Source of the DNA: Flavobacterium sp. CF108
GTDB lineage: Bacteria > Bacteroidota > Bacteroidia > Flavobacteriales > Flavobacteriaceae
Length of the DNA stretch: 64,000 bases
Direction: 5' to 3'
Assembly (NCBI RefSeq): GCF_900129795.1
Contig: NZ_FQWW01000003.1
Span: forward strand, 124,001 to 188,000
The notes beneath the pieces were generated by a model. The model ran no database searches. It was not told the DNA's origin and worked only from the letters and a program-made list of their open reading frames with translations. Made by a program: the position numbers and the translations under genes. Shown piece after piece: positions 43,424-54,600 of this stretch. Positions within the stretch are counted from its first letter, which is position 1. The number at the start of each line of letters is the position of its first letter.

Positions 43424-45220
43424 ATGGAATCTATTAGAAATATTGCAATTATTGCCCACGTCGATCACGGTAAAACCACTTTGGTTGATAAAATTATGTA
43501 TCACTGTCAATTATTTCGTGACAACGAAAATACAGGTGATTTAATTCTTGATAATAACGATTTAGAGCGTGAGAGAGGTATTACTATTACTTCTAAAAAC
43601 GTTTCTGTTCAATACAAAGGAACAAAAATCAATATTATCGATACTCCTGGCCACGCGGATTTTGGAGGTGAAGTAGAACGTGTATTGAACATGGCCGATG
43701 GTGTATGTTTACTAGTGGATGCCTTTGAAGGTCCTATGCCGCAAACTCGTTTTGTATTACAAAAAGCTATTGACTTAGGTTTGAAGCCTTGTGTAGTTAT
43801 CAATAAAGTAGATAAAGAAAACTGTACTCCAGAAGAAGTTCATGAGAAAGTTTTTGATTTAATGTTTGAATTAGGTGCTACAGAAGAGCAATTAGATTTC
43901 CCAACTGTTTATGGTTCTGCTAAAAACAACTGGATGTCTGATGATTGGAGAAACCAAACTGAAAACATCGAGCCTTTATTAGACATGGTTATTGCTAATG
44001 TGCCTGCTCCTAAAGTTTCTGAAGGTACTCCGCAGATGTTAATTACATCTTTGGATTTCTCTGCTTTTACTGGACGTATCGCTATTGGTCGTTTAGAAAG
44101 AGGTATTTTGAAAGAAGGTATGCCAATTTCTTTAGTAAAAAGAGATGGTACTGTAACGAAATCAAGAATCAAAGAATTACACACTTTTGAAGGTCTTGGA
44201 CGTAAAAAAGTTACAGAAGTTATTGCTGGTGATATTTGCGCCGTAGTTGGTATTGAAGGTTTTGAAATTGGAGACACTATTGCAGATCACGAAAATCCTG
44301 AAGGTTTAGCTTCTATTGCTATTGATGAGCCTACAATGAGTATGTTGTTTACAATCAATGACTCACCTTTCTTTGGTAAAGAAGGTAAATTTGTAACTTC
44401 TCGTCATATTAGAGAAAGATTGACAAAAGAATTAGAGAAAAACTTAGCTATGAAGTTAGGTGAAACTGATTCTGCAGATAAATTCATGGTTTTTGGCCGT
44501 GGAGTACTTCACTTATCTGTTCTTATTGAAACAATGAGAAGAGAAGGTTATGAATTGCAAATTGGTCAGCCGCAAGTTATTATCAAAGAAATTGATGGTA
44601 AAAAATGTGAGCCAATTGAGGAATTAACAATCGATTTACCAGAAAATCTTTCAGGTAGAGCAGTTGAGTTCGTAACAGTTCGTAAAGGTGAAATGTTGAG
44701 TATGGAAACTAAAGGCGAGCGTATGATTATTAAATTTAATATTCCATCTCGTGGAATTATTGGTTTAAGAAATCAATTGCTTACAGCTACTGCTGGTGAG
44801 GCTATTATGTCACACCGTTTCATTGGATATGAGCCTTACAAAGGAGAAATTTCTGGACGTAACAAAGGTTCATTGATTTCTATGGAAAAAGGAAAAGCTA
44901 TTCCTTATTCTATCGATAAATTACAAGATCGTGGTAAGTTTTTCGTTGAACCAAATGCTGAAATTTACGAAGGTCAGGTGATTGGTGAAAACTCTCGTGG
45001 TGATGATATGTGTGTAAACGTAACTAAAGAGAAAAAACAATCTAACGTTCGTTCTTCTGGAAATGATGAAAAAGCGAGAATTATTCCACCAATTATTTTC
45101 TCTCTTGAAGAAGCTTTAGAGTACATTCAAAAAGATGAATATGTAGAGGTTACACCAAAATCTATTCGTTTGAGAAAAATCTATTTAACAGAGACAGATA
45201 GAAAAAGATTTAAAATCTAA
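43424..45220 (+). CDS. typA: GTP-binding ribosome-associated protein TypA/BipA
   Basis: 598 residues, normal length for the family. G1 is AHVDHGKTT (11-19), followed by [26 protein letters not shown] and SAKN GTPase motifs, then EF-G-like domains II, III and V and the BipA-specific C-terminal domain ([28 protein letters not shown]). It is a translational GTPase involved in ribosome assembly and stress adaptation. It is monocistronic. Confidence 0.97.
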   Translation: MESIRNIAIIAHVDHGKTTLVDKIMYHCQLFRDNENTGDLILDNNDLERERGITITSKNVSVQYKGTKINIIDTPGHADFGGEVERVLNMADGVCLLVDAFEGPMPQTRFVLQKAIDLGLKPCVVINKVDKENCTPEEVHEKVFDLMFELGATEEQLDFPTVYGSAKNNWMSDDWRNQTENIEPLLDMVIANVPAPKVSEGTPQMLITSLDFSAFTGRIAIGRLERGILKEGMPISLVKRDGTVTKSRIKELHTFEGLGRKKVTEVIAGDICAVVGIEGFEIGDTIADHENPEGLASIAIDEPTMSMLFTINDSPFFGKEGKFVTSRHIRERLTKELEKNLAMKLGETDSADKFMVFGRGVLHLSVLIETMRREGYELQIGQPQVIIKEIDGKKCEPIEELTIDLPENLSGRAVEFVTVRKGEMLSMETKGERMIIKFNIPSRGIIGLRNQLLTATAGEAIMSHRFIGYEPYKGEISGRNKGSLISMEKGKAIPYSIDKLQDRGKFFVEPNAEIYEGQVIGENSRGDDMCVNVTKEKKQSNVRSSGNDEKARIIPPIIFSLEEALEYIQKDEYVEVTPKSIRLRKIYLTETDRKRFKI

Positions 45221-45240
45221 TTAGATTTAAATTTCAATAT

Positions 45241-45277
45241 AAAAATCCCAAATTCCAATTAGGAGTTTGGGATTTTT
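45241..45277 (+). terminator. Terminator of typA
   Basis: AAAAATCCCAAA pairs with TTTGGGATTTTT around a 13-nt loop, followed by more T. The loop carries the repeated TTCCAATT word found in the neighbouring repeats. Confidence 0.85.
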
Positions 45278-45323
45278 TTTATGATTGAAATTTGGAATTT
45301 TATAATTTGGAATTTCAAAAACA

Positions 45324-47669
45324 TTATCTTTTCAAACTAAAATGCCCTTTCACATTTTTGCCGTCTGCAAAAATTAAAGTAAACCAATAATCATCAGAAG
45401 GAAGCGGCTGTCCATTAAAAATACCGTTCCATCCCGGACTGTTTTGGTTCATTTGTTTCAAGAGTTTTCCGTAGCGGTCAAAAATATTTAAGGTATAATT
45501 GGGTAACAAATTAGAATCTCCAATAAGCCATAAGTCATTGAAAGTATCGCCGTTTGGCGTAAAAAATCTAGGATAATCTAAAACATAAACCACAAATGCA
45601 TTAGATAATCCGCAGCCATTTTTATCTCTTGCTACTGCTGTGTAAGTTCCAGCAGGTACGCTTGTAAATAAGGGTTCGTTTTGAAAAGTAGTTCCGTCTA
45701 ACGAAAATTCATAATTTCCAACTCCGGTATATTCAATAGAAACAGAGTTTTCATTTCCTGAAAAATCTTTTACAACTGCATTGGTTATAATTGCAGGTTC
45801 AGATAAAATAACCTTGAAATCTTTCGTTTTTTCGCAGCCATTTGCATCTGTTACTGTTACCGAATAATCGCCTGGAGTAGTAACTATCAAGATATTAGTA
45901 TTATTTGTTGGTGCAGTATTCCATGAATAACTGCTAAAACCAGCTGCTACAGATAAAGTTGTATCTCCATTTTGGCATAAAAATGCGGATTCATCCTGAA
46001 AATTTGGCGGATCAAAAGTATTAACTACAAGATTGACTGGTACAATATCATAACAATCTGGCCCGTTTACGACTCTTGCATATATTCTTTGATTAAAAGC
46101 AGTTGTATTTTTAAAGATATTCGGTAATGGATTTATTTCAACCAAAGCATCATTTGCATTTAAATAATAAGTAGCAATCAATCCGCTTGGAAGCCCGGCA
46201 GTTATTACTGGCGTAACTTCTGTATTTAAATCAAATTGATAAAGTCCATCCTGAATTTCGTCTCGGTCACAAGTACTTATCGGACTCGGATCTGGAATTG
46301 AAGTAGGAGCAATTTTTAAGGTTACTTCGGCAATTTTAAAACAGCCAAATTCATTTTCTAATCTGGCATACACAATTTGATCTGCATATTTATTGATATA
46401 CATTTCAGGCTTTACAATTTTATTGGTTTTAGCCTGCGCCTGCGCTAATGTTTCGTAATACCCTTCATTAATAATATAAGCAGCATTATTTTTAACAATA
46501 TTGTTGGCTTTATCCAAGTTAAAAATTGAAATTCCATCTGTATTATCATCACATTGAAATAAAGAAGTATTTGAGGAAAGAATTTCTGGAGCGTAATCAA
46601 TTTTTATTTCTCCAGATAATATACAAGTTGTACCAATTACAGTAGCTTCAACTCTATAATTTCCGGCACTTGTAACCTTATAAGCTGCATTTGTGCTAAG
46701 CGTATTAGTAGGGTCATTTTTTCTAAACCATCTAAAAGTATAAGTAGCAGGATCAAGATTGCTGTTAAGATCAATTTCTTCTCCAAAACAAGCAGGATTA
46801 TTTGTGGCAGTTGTACGATCTTGCCCAAGTAAAATTTTAGAAGCAAAACTTCCGGCTTCAAGGAAAATAGCAGATTCCAGATATCTATACGTATCATCGG
46901 CCACTACCAATTTTACATGATATGTTTTTCCTGTAGTTACGGTAGTCTGTGCCGTCATAACAGTAGTTTGTCCAGCATAATTTACGGGACTGGTATTGTT
47001 ATTTAAACCATGAAAATAATTTTCATTTGAAGCCGCACAGCCTTGATAGTTAATTCCGCCGGGTCTTGTTCCGGGTTCAATTTTCGGGCGGATATTAATA
47101 GATGAAACAGGGGTAGTTGTATTAGGCAGTACAGCTAAATTTTTATAAGGATCAGTTGTTCCTGCTTCTTTAATTAAAAAAGCAAATCCATCTGAAAAGT
47201 TACATGGATAATCGTACTGATATTCATTTGAAGCAAAAATATAATTAAAACTTAATGCACTTGTATAAGCAATAAAATCAAATTCTAATACTGTTGCGTT
47301 GATAGAATGAATACCTAATATTTGATCAAGATCGCTGTCACCAAGCCAGTTAGGGCTGTCGCTGCTGGTCAGGTCACTAACAAAAGGCCCAACGGCACTT
47401 TCAGCAGTTGATGTTGCCAGTACTATTCCTTCGGCAAAAGGAAAATTACTTCCGTTGCTGTTAAAATAACCAAAACTCTGCTTTCCAGGCCTGAAATTAT
47501 CTCCGTTTCCTGTTGAATTTGTAGCAGCAGCACATGAACTATTCACCAGAATATCTTCAATAAGCTGCTGCGGTGTTTTTTGATCATCAATAGTGATAAA
47601 CTGCGCATTTACCTTTGAAGATAAACAGCATAAAAATAAAATAATTAAAAAACTTTTTGCCTGATTCAT
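45324..47669 (-). CDS. T9SS type B sorting-domain protein with choice-of-anchor L domain
   Basis: 781 residues: signal peptide to VNA-Q (about 1-22), an N-terminal choice-of-anchor L type domain (about 30-275; includes FNYIFASNEYQYDYPC and DGFAFLIKE), Ig/PKD-like repeats in the middle, and a gliding-motility-associated C-terminal domain (about 690-781: FFTPNGDTFNDLW, FDRYGKLL, GWNGIFNGQPLPSDDYWF). The C-terminal domain marks it as cargo of the type IX secretion system, attached at or released from the surface. Binding partner unknown; probably adhesive. Confidence 0.9.
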   Translation of the reverse strand: MNQAKSFLIILFLCCLSSKVNAQFITIDDQKTPQQLIEDILVNSSCAAATNSTGNGDNFRPGKQSFGYFNSNGSNFPFAEGIVLATSTAESAVGPFVSDLTSSDSPNWLGDSDLDQILGIHSINATVLEFDFIAYTSALSFNYIFASNEYQYDYPCNFSDGFAFLIKEAGTTDPYKNLAVLPNTTTPVSSINIRPKIEPGTRPGGINYQGCAASNENYFHGLNNNTSPVNYAGQTTVMTAQTTVTTGKTYHVKLVVADDTYRYLESAIFLEAGSFASKILLGQDRTTATNNPACFGEEIDLNSNLDPATYTFRWFRKNDPTNTLSTNAAYKVTSAGNYRVEATVIGTTCILSGEIKIDYAPEILSSNTSLFQCDDNTDGISIFNLDKANNIVKNNAAYIINEGYYETLAQAQAKTNKIVKPEMYINKYADQIVYARLENEFGCFKIAEVTLKIAPTSIPDPSPISTCDRDEIQDGLYQFDLNTEVTPVITAGLPSGLIATYYLNANDALVEINPLPNIFKNTTAFNQRIYARVVNGPDCYDIVPVNLVVNTFDPPNFQDESAFLCQNGDTTLSVAAGFSSYSWNTAPTNNTNILIVTTPGDYSVTVTDANGCEKTKDFKVILSEPAIITNAVVKDFSGNENSVSIEYTGVGNYEFSLDGTTFQNEPLFTSVPAGTYTAVARDKNGCGLSNAFVVYVLDYPRFFTPNGDTFNDLWLIGDSNLLPNYTLNIFDRYGKLLKQMNQNSPGWNGIFNGQPLPSDDYWFTLIFADGKNVKGHFSLKR

Positions 47670-47676
47670 AGTATAA

Positions 47677-47705
47677 CAAATATACTATAAATCCCGATTT
47701 TTCAA
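47677..47705 (-). promoter_or_regulatory. Promoter ahead of the T9SS cargo gene
   Basis: On the minus strand TTG (47705-47703), an 18-bp spacer and TATATTTG (47684-47677) form a full -33/-7 match inside the end of the ABC permease gene. The predicted start near 47670 is directly at the ATG (47669). Confidence 0.5.
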
Positions 47706-48521
47706 TAATTTGTAAGAAAAATATACGAATAAAAATGTCCAGATTAATACAATTAAAATTGCAAAGTAGCTTACGCTATAATCGATATCGGTATTAATTC
47801 CCATTTGTGTTCCAATGTTCTTAACTACAGATAATCTTGGACCAGGATTAACAATTAAATTGGCCATTGATTCTAACGGAAGAAACTGTGTAATTTTTTC
47901 ATCGGTATCACTGTCTGGGAAAACTGTAAAGGCAAGGTAACCTCTAATTATGGCTTCGATTATATTCCAGACTAAAAGAAAACCTAATGCAAAAGCCGAT
48001 CGTTTTACCAAAATTCCAAGAAATAAACAGAATGAAAAGAATCCAGTTAATTTTACAAAAAAGGCTAGAAGATAATCTAAGTCACTAAAAATAATATCAA
48101 GTTCAGTATAGGAGGAAAAAATCAATCCTAATATTAAACTCATGATGAAGATGAAAACAGTTGAGGCAGCTGAAAATAAAACTACAGTAAGGAATTTCGA
48201 GAGAATAAATTCTTTTTTACTCAAGCCGTCAATTAAATTCTGTTTCAGTGTTCCGTAGCTGTATTCGTTAGCCATCATGGAAACAATTACGATAGCAAGA
48301 AATAATTTCAGAATAGCGGCAACATAAGTATTGAAGTGCCAAATGAAAGGAAAATTAAAAATTCCCATCTCGGCCAAATGAAGTTTAATAGGGCCAATAT
48401 TAAACTTAATAGAAGCGATTAAAGCTATAAATGAAAGTAAAATAAAATAGGTTAAAGTTAAAATGCGACTGGCTTTATTCATCCAGATTTTTTGCAATTC
48501 TATAGAGATAAGTCTTTTCAT
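47685..48521 (-). CDS. ABC-2 type transporter permease
   Basis: 278 residues with about six hydrophobic spans (about 18-38, 60-84, 106-133, 148-170, 176-194, 246-268) and the MKRLISIELQKIWMNK start seen in ABC-2 permeases. NEYSYGTLKQNLIDGLSKKEFILSK after the second span is a typical ABC-2 block. It pairs with the ATPase encoded 7 bp upstream to form an exporter; the substrate could be a drug, lipid or peptide. Confidence 0.85.
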   Translation of the reverse strand: MKRLISIELQKIWMNKASRILTLTYFILLSFIALIASIKFNIGPIKLHLAEMGIFNFPFIWHFNTYVAAILKLFLAIVIVSMMANEYSYGTLKQNLIDGLSKKEFILSKFLTVVLFSAASTVFIFIMSLILGLIFSSYTELDIIFSDLDYLLAFFVKLTGFFSFCLFLGILVKRSAFALGFLLVWNIIEAIIRGYLAFTVFPDSDTDEKITQFLPLESMANLIVNPGPRLSVVKNIGTQMGINTDIDYSVSYFAILIVLIWTFLFVYFSYKLLKNRDL

Positions 48522-48528
48522 GGCTTAG

Positions 48529-49437
48529 TTAGATTTTTGGATTTGTATTTTTGGTTAATTCTAAAAATTGGGCTTCCAAACTATTTTTACGTTTGACCAA
48601 ATGACTTAAAATAATATTTTTTGAAAATAAAAACTGATTCAATTCCTGAGCAGATAAATCGGCTTTTAAGTAAACCAAAACTTTTCCATCTTCATCCTTT
48701 ATTTCTGCAACGGCCTGATGGTTGTATAAAGCAGATTTTAGTGCCAGATTATCATCTGAAGAAATTTCAAAGAAACCTTCATTTGCAGACATTCCATCGA
48801 CAGAACCAGAATACAAAACTTCGCCTTTTCGTAAAACAACAACATGAGAACAAACTTTTTCGACTTCGTCTAATAAATGAGAAGCCAGTAAAATTGTAGT
48901 TCCCTGCGAGGCAATTTCTTTAATAATATCTCTAATTTGATGAATTCCCTGCGGATCTAAACCATTTGTTGGCTCATCTAAAATCAAAATTTCAGGATCA
49001 TTTAAAAGTGCCGATGCAATTGCCAAACGCTGTTTCATTCCCAGAGAAAAAGTACTGAATTTGCTGTTTTTTCTTTCAGATAAACCAACAAGATCAAGCT
49101 TTTCTCCAATTTTAGAATAATTGATGCTTTTAATTTTGCAGACCAATTTTAGGTTTTCTTCGGCGGTCATGTACGGATAAAAGTTCGGGCGCTCGATAAT
49201 AGCACCTACTTTTTTCAAAGCTTCATGCGTTTGTACATTTCCGTCAAACCATTTATAATCGCCTGATGTTCTGTTTACAACACTTAAAACAATTCCTAAA
49301 GTGGTCGATTTTCCACTTCCGTTAGGGCCTAGAATTCCGTAGACGTGGCCTTTTTGTATACTAAAAGATACATTTTTAAGCGCCTGAATGCGCCCGTATC
49401 TTTTACTGAGATTCTGAATAGTAAGGATGGTTTCCAA
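48529..49437 (-). CDS. ABC transporter ATP-binding protein
   Basis: 302 residues: Walker A GPNGSGKST (37-45), signature LGMKQR near 137-142, Walker B ILILDEPTNGLDPQG and switch histidine in LLASHLLDEVEKVC. The C-terminal 80 residues are the extra regulatory domain seen in ABC-2 export ATPases of the BcrA/NatA type. First gene of the two-gene exporter operon. Confidence 0.92.
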   Translation of the reverse strand: METILTIQNLSKRYGRIQALKNVSFSIQKGHVYGILGPNGSGKSTTLGIVLSVVNRTSGDYKWFDGNVQTHEALKKVGAIIERPNFYPYMTAEENLKLVCKIKSINYSKIGEKLDLVGLSERKNSKFSTFSLGMKQRLAIASALLNDPEILILDEPTNGLDPQGIHQIRDIIKEIASQGTTILLASHLLDEVEKVCSHVVVLRKGEVLYSGSVDGMSANEGFFEISSDDNLALKSALYNHQAVAEIKDEDGKVLVYLKADLSAQELNQFLFSKNIILSHLVKRKNSLEAQFLELTKNTNPKI

Positions 49438-49519
49438 ATTTATTTCGGTTTTAGTTTTTAGTATGACGATTCAAATTCTATATTGTTACGCCAAATTTAT
49501 TTTTATCAGCTTATTGATG

Positions 49520-49527
49520 TAAATTTG
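49520..49527 (+). promoter_or_regulatory. -7 box of the gene at 49545
   Basis: TAAATTTG predicts a start near 49534, 11 nt before the ATG; no -33 TTG at the usual distance. Confidence 0.4.
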
Positions 49528-49544
49528 TAATAAAGATATTCAAA

Positions 49545-50597
49545 ATGAGCGAACCGTTGATGGTGTTAAAGAAACCTTCTTTTCCTTTAACACAGCCACT
49601 TTTAAGTTATTTAGACAGATACGAGCGTATTTCGAAAGTATCTGTGTTTTATGATGACTTATTGCGATTTTCGGGTTCGGTTAACGTTTATGATAAAAAT
49701 GAAACCGATACGCTATGGATTCGGGTTTACTATAATGAATTTGAACGAAATGAAATTGACCTCAATTTAAAGAAAATCTACTCGCTTTTGCATTCTGATG
49801 GAAACAACGAGATTATTCAGTTTCTAAATATTGATGCCATCGACTATTGTACTTTTGGAAATTCAAAACCTTTTAGAATTAAAGTCCGTAATATTCTCAA
49901 CGATAACTACGTCCACTTTTATATTAAAAAAGCCGATGCTTCAAGGATTTACGGATTAGAATTAGAAGATATTCTTTCGCCGGATAAAATCAACTTTTTG
50001 GTTTACAACGACACTTTAATCGAAGAACATATTATTGGGATTCCCGGCGATGTTTTTATGGATACGCTGCTCGATAAATGTACCGAAATGGAGAAAGCGC
50101 AAATCGCCAAAGAATTCGTTAAATTTAACGAACGCTGTATGATTAGGCTTTTGGGCGATATGAGAGCGTATAATTATGTCATTGTCCCAATTCACGATTT
50201 CGATCAGGTAGTTTATAAAATTCGTCCTATCGATTTTGACCAGCAGTGTTATGAAGGAAACTTCAAAGTATATCGTCCGCAGTTTTTTAAAGAAAACTAT
50301 CCCATGATTCAGCTGATTAAAGAGAAGCTAGAAGAACGTTCGATCATCCAATATAAAGATGAAGAAAGAGCGATTCTGGCCAAACGAATCCATTCTGCCG
50401 AAAACAGAATTAAGAAATTATTGAATATAATGTGTCACGATACCATTTCGACAGAGGAACATCTAAATCAATTAAAAATGGAATTGTACCGATACACAAA
50501 CGATATGAAATTTAAAAACGCAAGATCAATGGGACACATCATGCAGGCGGCATTTGAATTTATCATCCGTAATTTTAAAAACACGAACTTAGTTTAA
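49545..50597 (+). CDS. Conserved hypothetical protein with kinase-like motifs
   Basis: I do not recognise this 350-residue soluble protein by name. It lacks a signal peptide and membrane spans. Residues about 190-240 hold the run RLLGDMRAYNYVIVP followed, about 16 residues later, by RPIDFDQQ. A D-x4-N pair followed by a downstream D-x-D is the arrangement of the catalytic loop and metal-binding site in aminoglycoside-kinase, HipA and similar atypical kinase folds. The C-terminal third is helical and charged. Kinase activity is a suggestion only. It is monocistronic and divergent from the ABC exporter. Confidence 0.6.
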   Translation: MSEPLMVLKKPSFPLTQPLLSYLDRYERISKVSVFYDDLLRFSGSVNVYDKNETDTLWIRVYYNEFERNEIDLNLKKIYSLLHSDGNNEIIQFLNIDAIDYCTFGNSKPFRIKVRNILNDNYVHFYIKKADASRIYGLELEDILSPDKINFLVYNDTLIEEHIIGIPGDVFMDTLLDKCTEMEKAQIAKEFVKFNERCMIRLLGDMRAYNYVIVPIHDFDQVVYKIRPIDFDQQCYEGNFKVYRPQFFKENYPMIQLIKEKLEERSIIQYKDEERAILAKRIHSAENRIKKLLNIMCHDTISTEEHLNQLKMELYRYTNDMKFKNARSMGHIMQAAFEFIIRNFKNTNLV

Positions 50598-50606
50598 AGT
50601 TATTGG

Positions 50607-50669
50607 GCCACAGATTACACAGATTGAACGGATTAAAGAATTAAAAAAAAAATCATTTTAATCTGTGGC
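50607..50669. repeat. Inverted repeat, GCCACAGATTA family
   Basis: 11-nt arms GCCACAGATTA (50607-50617) and TAATCTGTGGC (50659-50669). Related to the outer arms of the element at 32655-32911. Confidence 0.7.
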
Positions 50670-50689
50670 TAAACAAAAAAATCAATCTT

Positions 50690-51547
50690 ATGAAAAAAAC
50701 TTTTTTAGTAGCCGTTTCTATTGTTTTATTAGCTTGTCAGCAGCAATCTGGTGATGATTTGAAAACGCTTTATTCGCTTCCGAAAAAATTAAAAGAAGTT
50801 TCGGGAATTACGTATTTTCCGCAAACCAATGTGATTTATACTTTGGAAGACAGCGGAAATAAAAATGCCATTTATGCTATTAATTCTAAAGGAAAATTAG
50901 AAAAGACAATTACAATTTCAAATGCCACAAATGTGGATTGGGAAGATATTACCAAAGATAAAACAGGAAATATTTACATTGGTGATTTCGGAAATAACGA
51001 TAACGAACGTAGAGATTTGTGCATTTATAAAGTGGCCAAAAATCAATTGAATAAAGATGTGGCTTCCGCCGAATATAAAATCTCATTTTCATATCCGGAA
51101 CAAACCGAATTTCCTCCAAAGAAAAAAGAACTATTCTACGACGTTGAAGGTTTTTTTGAACACAACGGTTATTTTTATCTTTTCACCAAAAACCGAAGCA
51201 AAGGTTTTGACGGAACTGCTTTTATCTACAAAATCAAAAATGCAAAAGGAACCCAAAAAGCAGTTAAAATAGGAGAGTTTAAAACGTGCAGTAATTATAA
51301 TCATTGTGTTTTAACAAGCGCAACTATAAGTCCAGACGGGAAAAAAGTGGTTTTATTAAGTCACGATAAAATAGTTCTGTTTAAAGATTTCAAAGGAGAT
51401 TTATTCCACAAAGGAACCCAAGCCGAAATAAGCCTAAACCATTTCTCTCAAAAAGAAGCAATAGTTTTTAAAGACAACAACACCTTAATCGTAGCCGACG
51501 AAAAAACAAACAAAATAGGAGGGAACGTCTACGAATTTAAGCTCTAA
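50690..51547 (+). CDS. Beta-propeller-like lipoprotein
   Basis: 285 residues with lipobox LLAC (C16) and following QQQSGDD. The rest shows repeated four-strand patterns (ITYFPQTNVIYTLEDSGN, DKTGNIYIGDFGNN, FFEHNGYFYLFTKNR, SPDGKKVVLLSHD) expected for a beta-propeller, resembling SdiA-regulated or phytase-esterase-like propellers. GDFGNND and EGFF blocks could bind a metal. Function unknown; it should sit in the outer membrane facing the periplasm or surface. Confidence 0.65.
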   Translation: MKKTFLVAVSIVLLACQQQSGDDLKTLYSLPKKLKEVSGITYFPQTNVIYTLEDSGNKNAIYAINSKGKLEKTITISNATNVDWEDITKDKTGNIYIGDFGNNDNERRDLCIYKVAKNQLNKDVASAEYKISFSYPEQTEFPPKKKELFYDVEGFFEHNGYFYLFTKNRSKGFDGTAFIYKIKNAKGTQKAVKIGEFKTCSNYNHCVLTSATISPDGKKVVLLSHDKIVLFKDFKGDLFHKGTQAEISLNHFSQKEAIVFKDNNTLIVADEKTNKIGGNVYEFKL

Positions 51548-51571
51548 GTTGCTAGGATTCTAAAAAAAAGT

Positions 51572-51684
51572 TTGCCACGAATTACACAAATTTCCACGAA
51601 TTAATTTTAAACAAAAAATTAGTGAAAATTAGTGAAATTAGTGGCAAAAAAACTTTGAACCTTTGTCGCTCTGAACCTTTGAAC
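51572..51684. repeat. Inverted repeat, GCCACGAATT family, with TTTGAACC tail
   Basis: TTGCCACGAATTACACAAAT at 51572-51602 is mirrored imperfectly at 51618-51648 (AGTGAAATTAGTGGCAA end). A TTTGAACCT / CTGAACCTTTG stretch follows at 51652-51684, the same words as around 61940 and 62403. Confidence 0.75.
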
Positions 51685-51689
51685 CTTTT

Positions 51690-54600
51690 TTAAAAACTGT
51701 AAGCTGCTCCAAAAATAACTCTCCCCACTTCATCAGGAGATTTAAAGTAAGAGATTCTGGCCGTTAAAACATTAATAGCATTCAGCCAAAAACCGCCGCC
51801 GTAATCTTGATGCCATTTTCTGGATTCTTCACCGTCAAGCCAAACTCTTCCGTAATCAAAACCACCTAAAATTCCGTACGTAAATGGAGCAATCGTTTTA
51901 CGGATTTTACCCAGACTTAAACGCAAATCAGAGCTTTGAGAAAAATAAGAATTTCCTAAAAAACGCTCATTTCTAAAACCGCGTAAATCAGTATCGCCGC
52001 CTAAAGCAGCGCCTTGATAAAATTCGTAATTATTATTAAAAATAGCTTTTCCTTTTACATAAGTTGCCAAAACCAGTTTTCCGTTATGATCCAATTTATG
52101 GGTGAAACCTAAAAAGCTTTCCAGTGTTGGGAAATTTTTCTTTGTATCATCTAAATTGGTTGTCCATGTTGCGGCAATCATAAAAGCCATCCCTAGATTT
52201 GGTTTTGCAGCAAAATCAGAGTTTTTAAAAAGATATTTTATTTTTAAACTTCCATAATTCTGACTGTTAAATACATCAGGATTTACAATACTTGGGATGT
52301 TGATAAATCTGTTTTCTGTTTCTTCAACCGTCATTCTCTGGAAAATTGGCTGAACACTAAACTCACTTCCATATCTTCCAACGTGGCGAATGGCAGTCGA
52401 AGCATTAAATTTTCTGATTCGCACACGGTTATAATCCATTCCTAAATCATCATTATATTGAGATTCATTTCCGTAACCAAAATAATTCATCGCAAAATTT
52501 GGAGTCGTATAAAGCGATTCAACATCAATAACCCATTTTCCTAATAAACCCGGGAAATGTGCAGCATAATTGAACTCTAAACCTCCAGTTGCGAAATAGT
52601 AAAAAGCATTTAAAACATGTCTTTGTGTGTACGGATTCTGCTTAAAGTTATTTACCGTGTAATTTAAGTTAACACCTAATTTTACACCATCATCTGGATT
52701 AAAACCAATATTTGGTAAACCGGAAACAACATTATATTTTGGTTTTTGAAAATTATATTGGTTAACGTCATAATCGTCTGTTAACTGCGTTTGGGTTTTA
52801 GAATCTAAATTATAAGTATTCTCTTTTGATTTAAAATCGTAAACAATAACTTTTCTTCCGTTTTCAATATTGTACGTATCATTGTTTTGACCGCCAATTA
52901 AACGAACTTTAATTCTCGATTTTTGATCGCCTTTTACTTCAAAAACATCATTATCATCTAAACCATAAATCCATAAATTTTTGGTTTTAGCATCGTTTAC
53001 TGTTTTGGTATAAACTAATTCATCGCCTTCTTTCTTCACTCTGAAAACCTGAATTTCAATACTTTTTCTGGCATTATGATTCAAAACAAACTTGTCTTTT
53101 TTATCTGTCCCCGCAATCATAACCGTTTTGCTCAAAACATCAGAATATTTTGCCGCATATTTTTGAAGATCTCCTTTTCGGATTTTTAATTTTCGAATGA
53201 TATCGTCAACCGTTCCATCCTGAACTTCTTTTGGCATCGCTTTAAAAGCATTTTCAATATCACTGTCAGATAAATTATCCTGAATAAATTTAGCCTGTTC
53301 AATCCAGTCTTTTTCTTCTGCAGTTTTTAGAAAAGCCAAATCCATAGGATAAGGTTCTCTGCTCAGCCATTTTACATTGCCAATTTTATCTTTAAAAGTA
53401 CGCATGTGTCGCAATGCCGGAATGTTCATTAAAATAGAAAGCAGCGCACCATCATATTTTGCAAACGCCTGATCCCTGTCTCTTGGAATTGGCCTGTAAA
53501 TAACTTTGCCGTCTTTTTTAAACTCAGCCCAGCGCCATTGATCGGCGTGACGGTCCCAATCGCCAATCAACATATCAAACAAACGTGCTTTTATATATTC
53601 TTTTTCGTCAACAGAATATTTTTCATCTTTATGAAGATTAGCCATCATATCATCTGTACCAATAATATCGCTTGGATTGCCGAAGTCTTTGCCGTCTAAA
53701 TGATTATCAGCTGGTCTTTCTTCCACCATATACAATTGATCTCCAAAACCTGCATTAAATTCGCCTAAACCGTTTTGTTTTGGGATATAATATAAAACAG
53801 GATTGGTATGCAAAACACCAATTTTGTCTGACATACTGCCAGTTACAAATGGAGCGTATGGATGTGAAGTGGTATAAAAATCAAATAAGAAACTTTCTGT
53901 ATAAGTATCTTCAAAATCATTAACAATGTATTGATCTTTAAAAGCTACAGATTGTAAAAATACCGATGCACTTTTTTTCATGCCGCGCATTACATATTCA
54001 CGTTCTTTTGGATCAGACATTCTTAAAGAAACAGATTGATGCCCGCCGCCTTCGCGAATAGGTTTCAAACCGCCTTTTAAAGTATCTAATGTGGCTACAG
54101 GAACATTTATAGGCATGCTGTAATATTTTCTGTAATGCTGTCCGAATAAAAATTTATGGACCAAACTTTTATCTGTCATTTTAGTAGAATAGATAGAAGT
54201 TGTAATTCTTGGAGGGAAATTATTCGGAATATTTGAAGCCCAGTTAATTTCTTTTGCTTTTATAATTTCACGTTCAAAAAGCAGTTTTTCTTTATTGTTT
54301 TCATTTCCATAAAATGAAACTTTAGCATCGCCTCTTTTATATAAAGTTAAAGCGGCATAACCGTTTCCGCCATACGAAAAATCAAACGGATTTATAGCTC
54401 TTGCAGCTTCAGATTTTGATCCGGCGCCGCTGATAATCTGTTGAATATTTTCTTTGCTGATATATTGCAGGTTATGATCGTGTCCGGAAACTACAATTAC
54501 ATTTTGCTGCTTTTGCAAAAGTGTTTTTATTCGTTTTGCATATATCGTATATTGTTTATTTTGAAGATCCTGAGGACTTACTCCAGATGTTTTTCTCAAT

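Noticed and set aside
43909..44277. 122-residue antisense frame in typA
   Set aside because: Shadow of a conserved GTPase gene.
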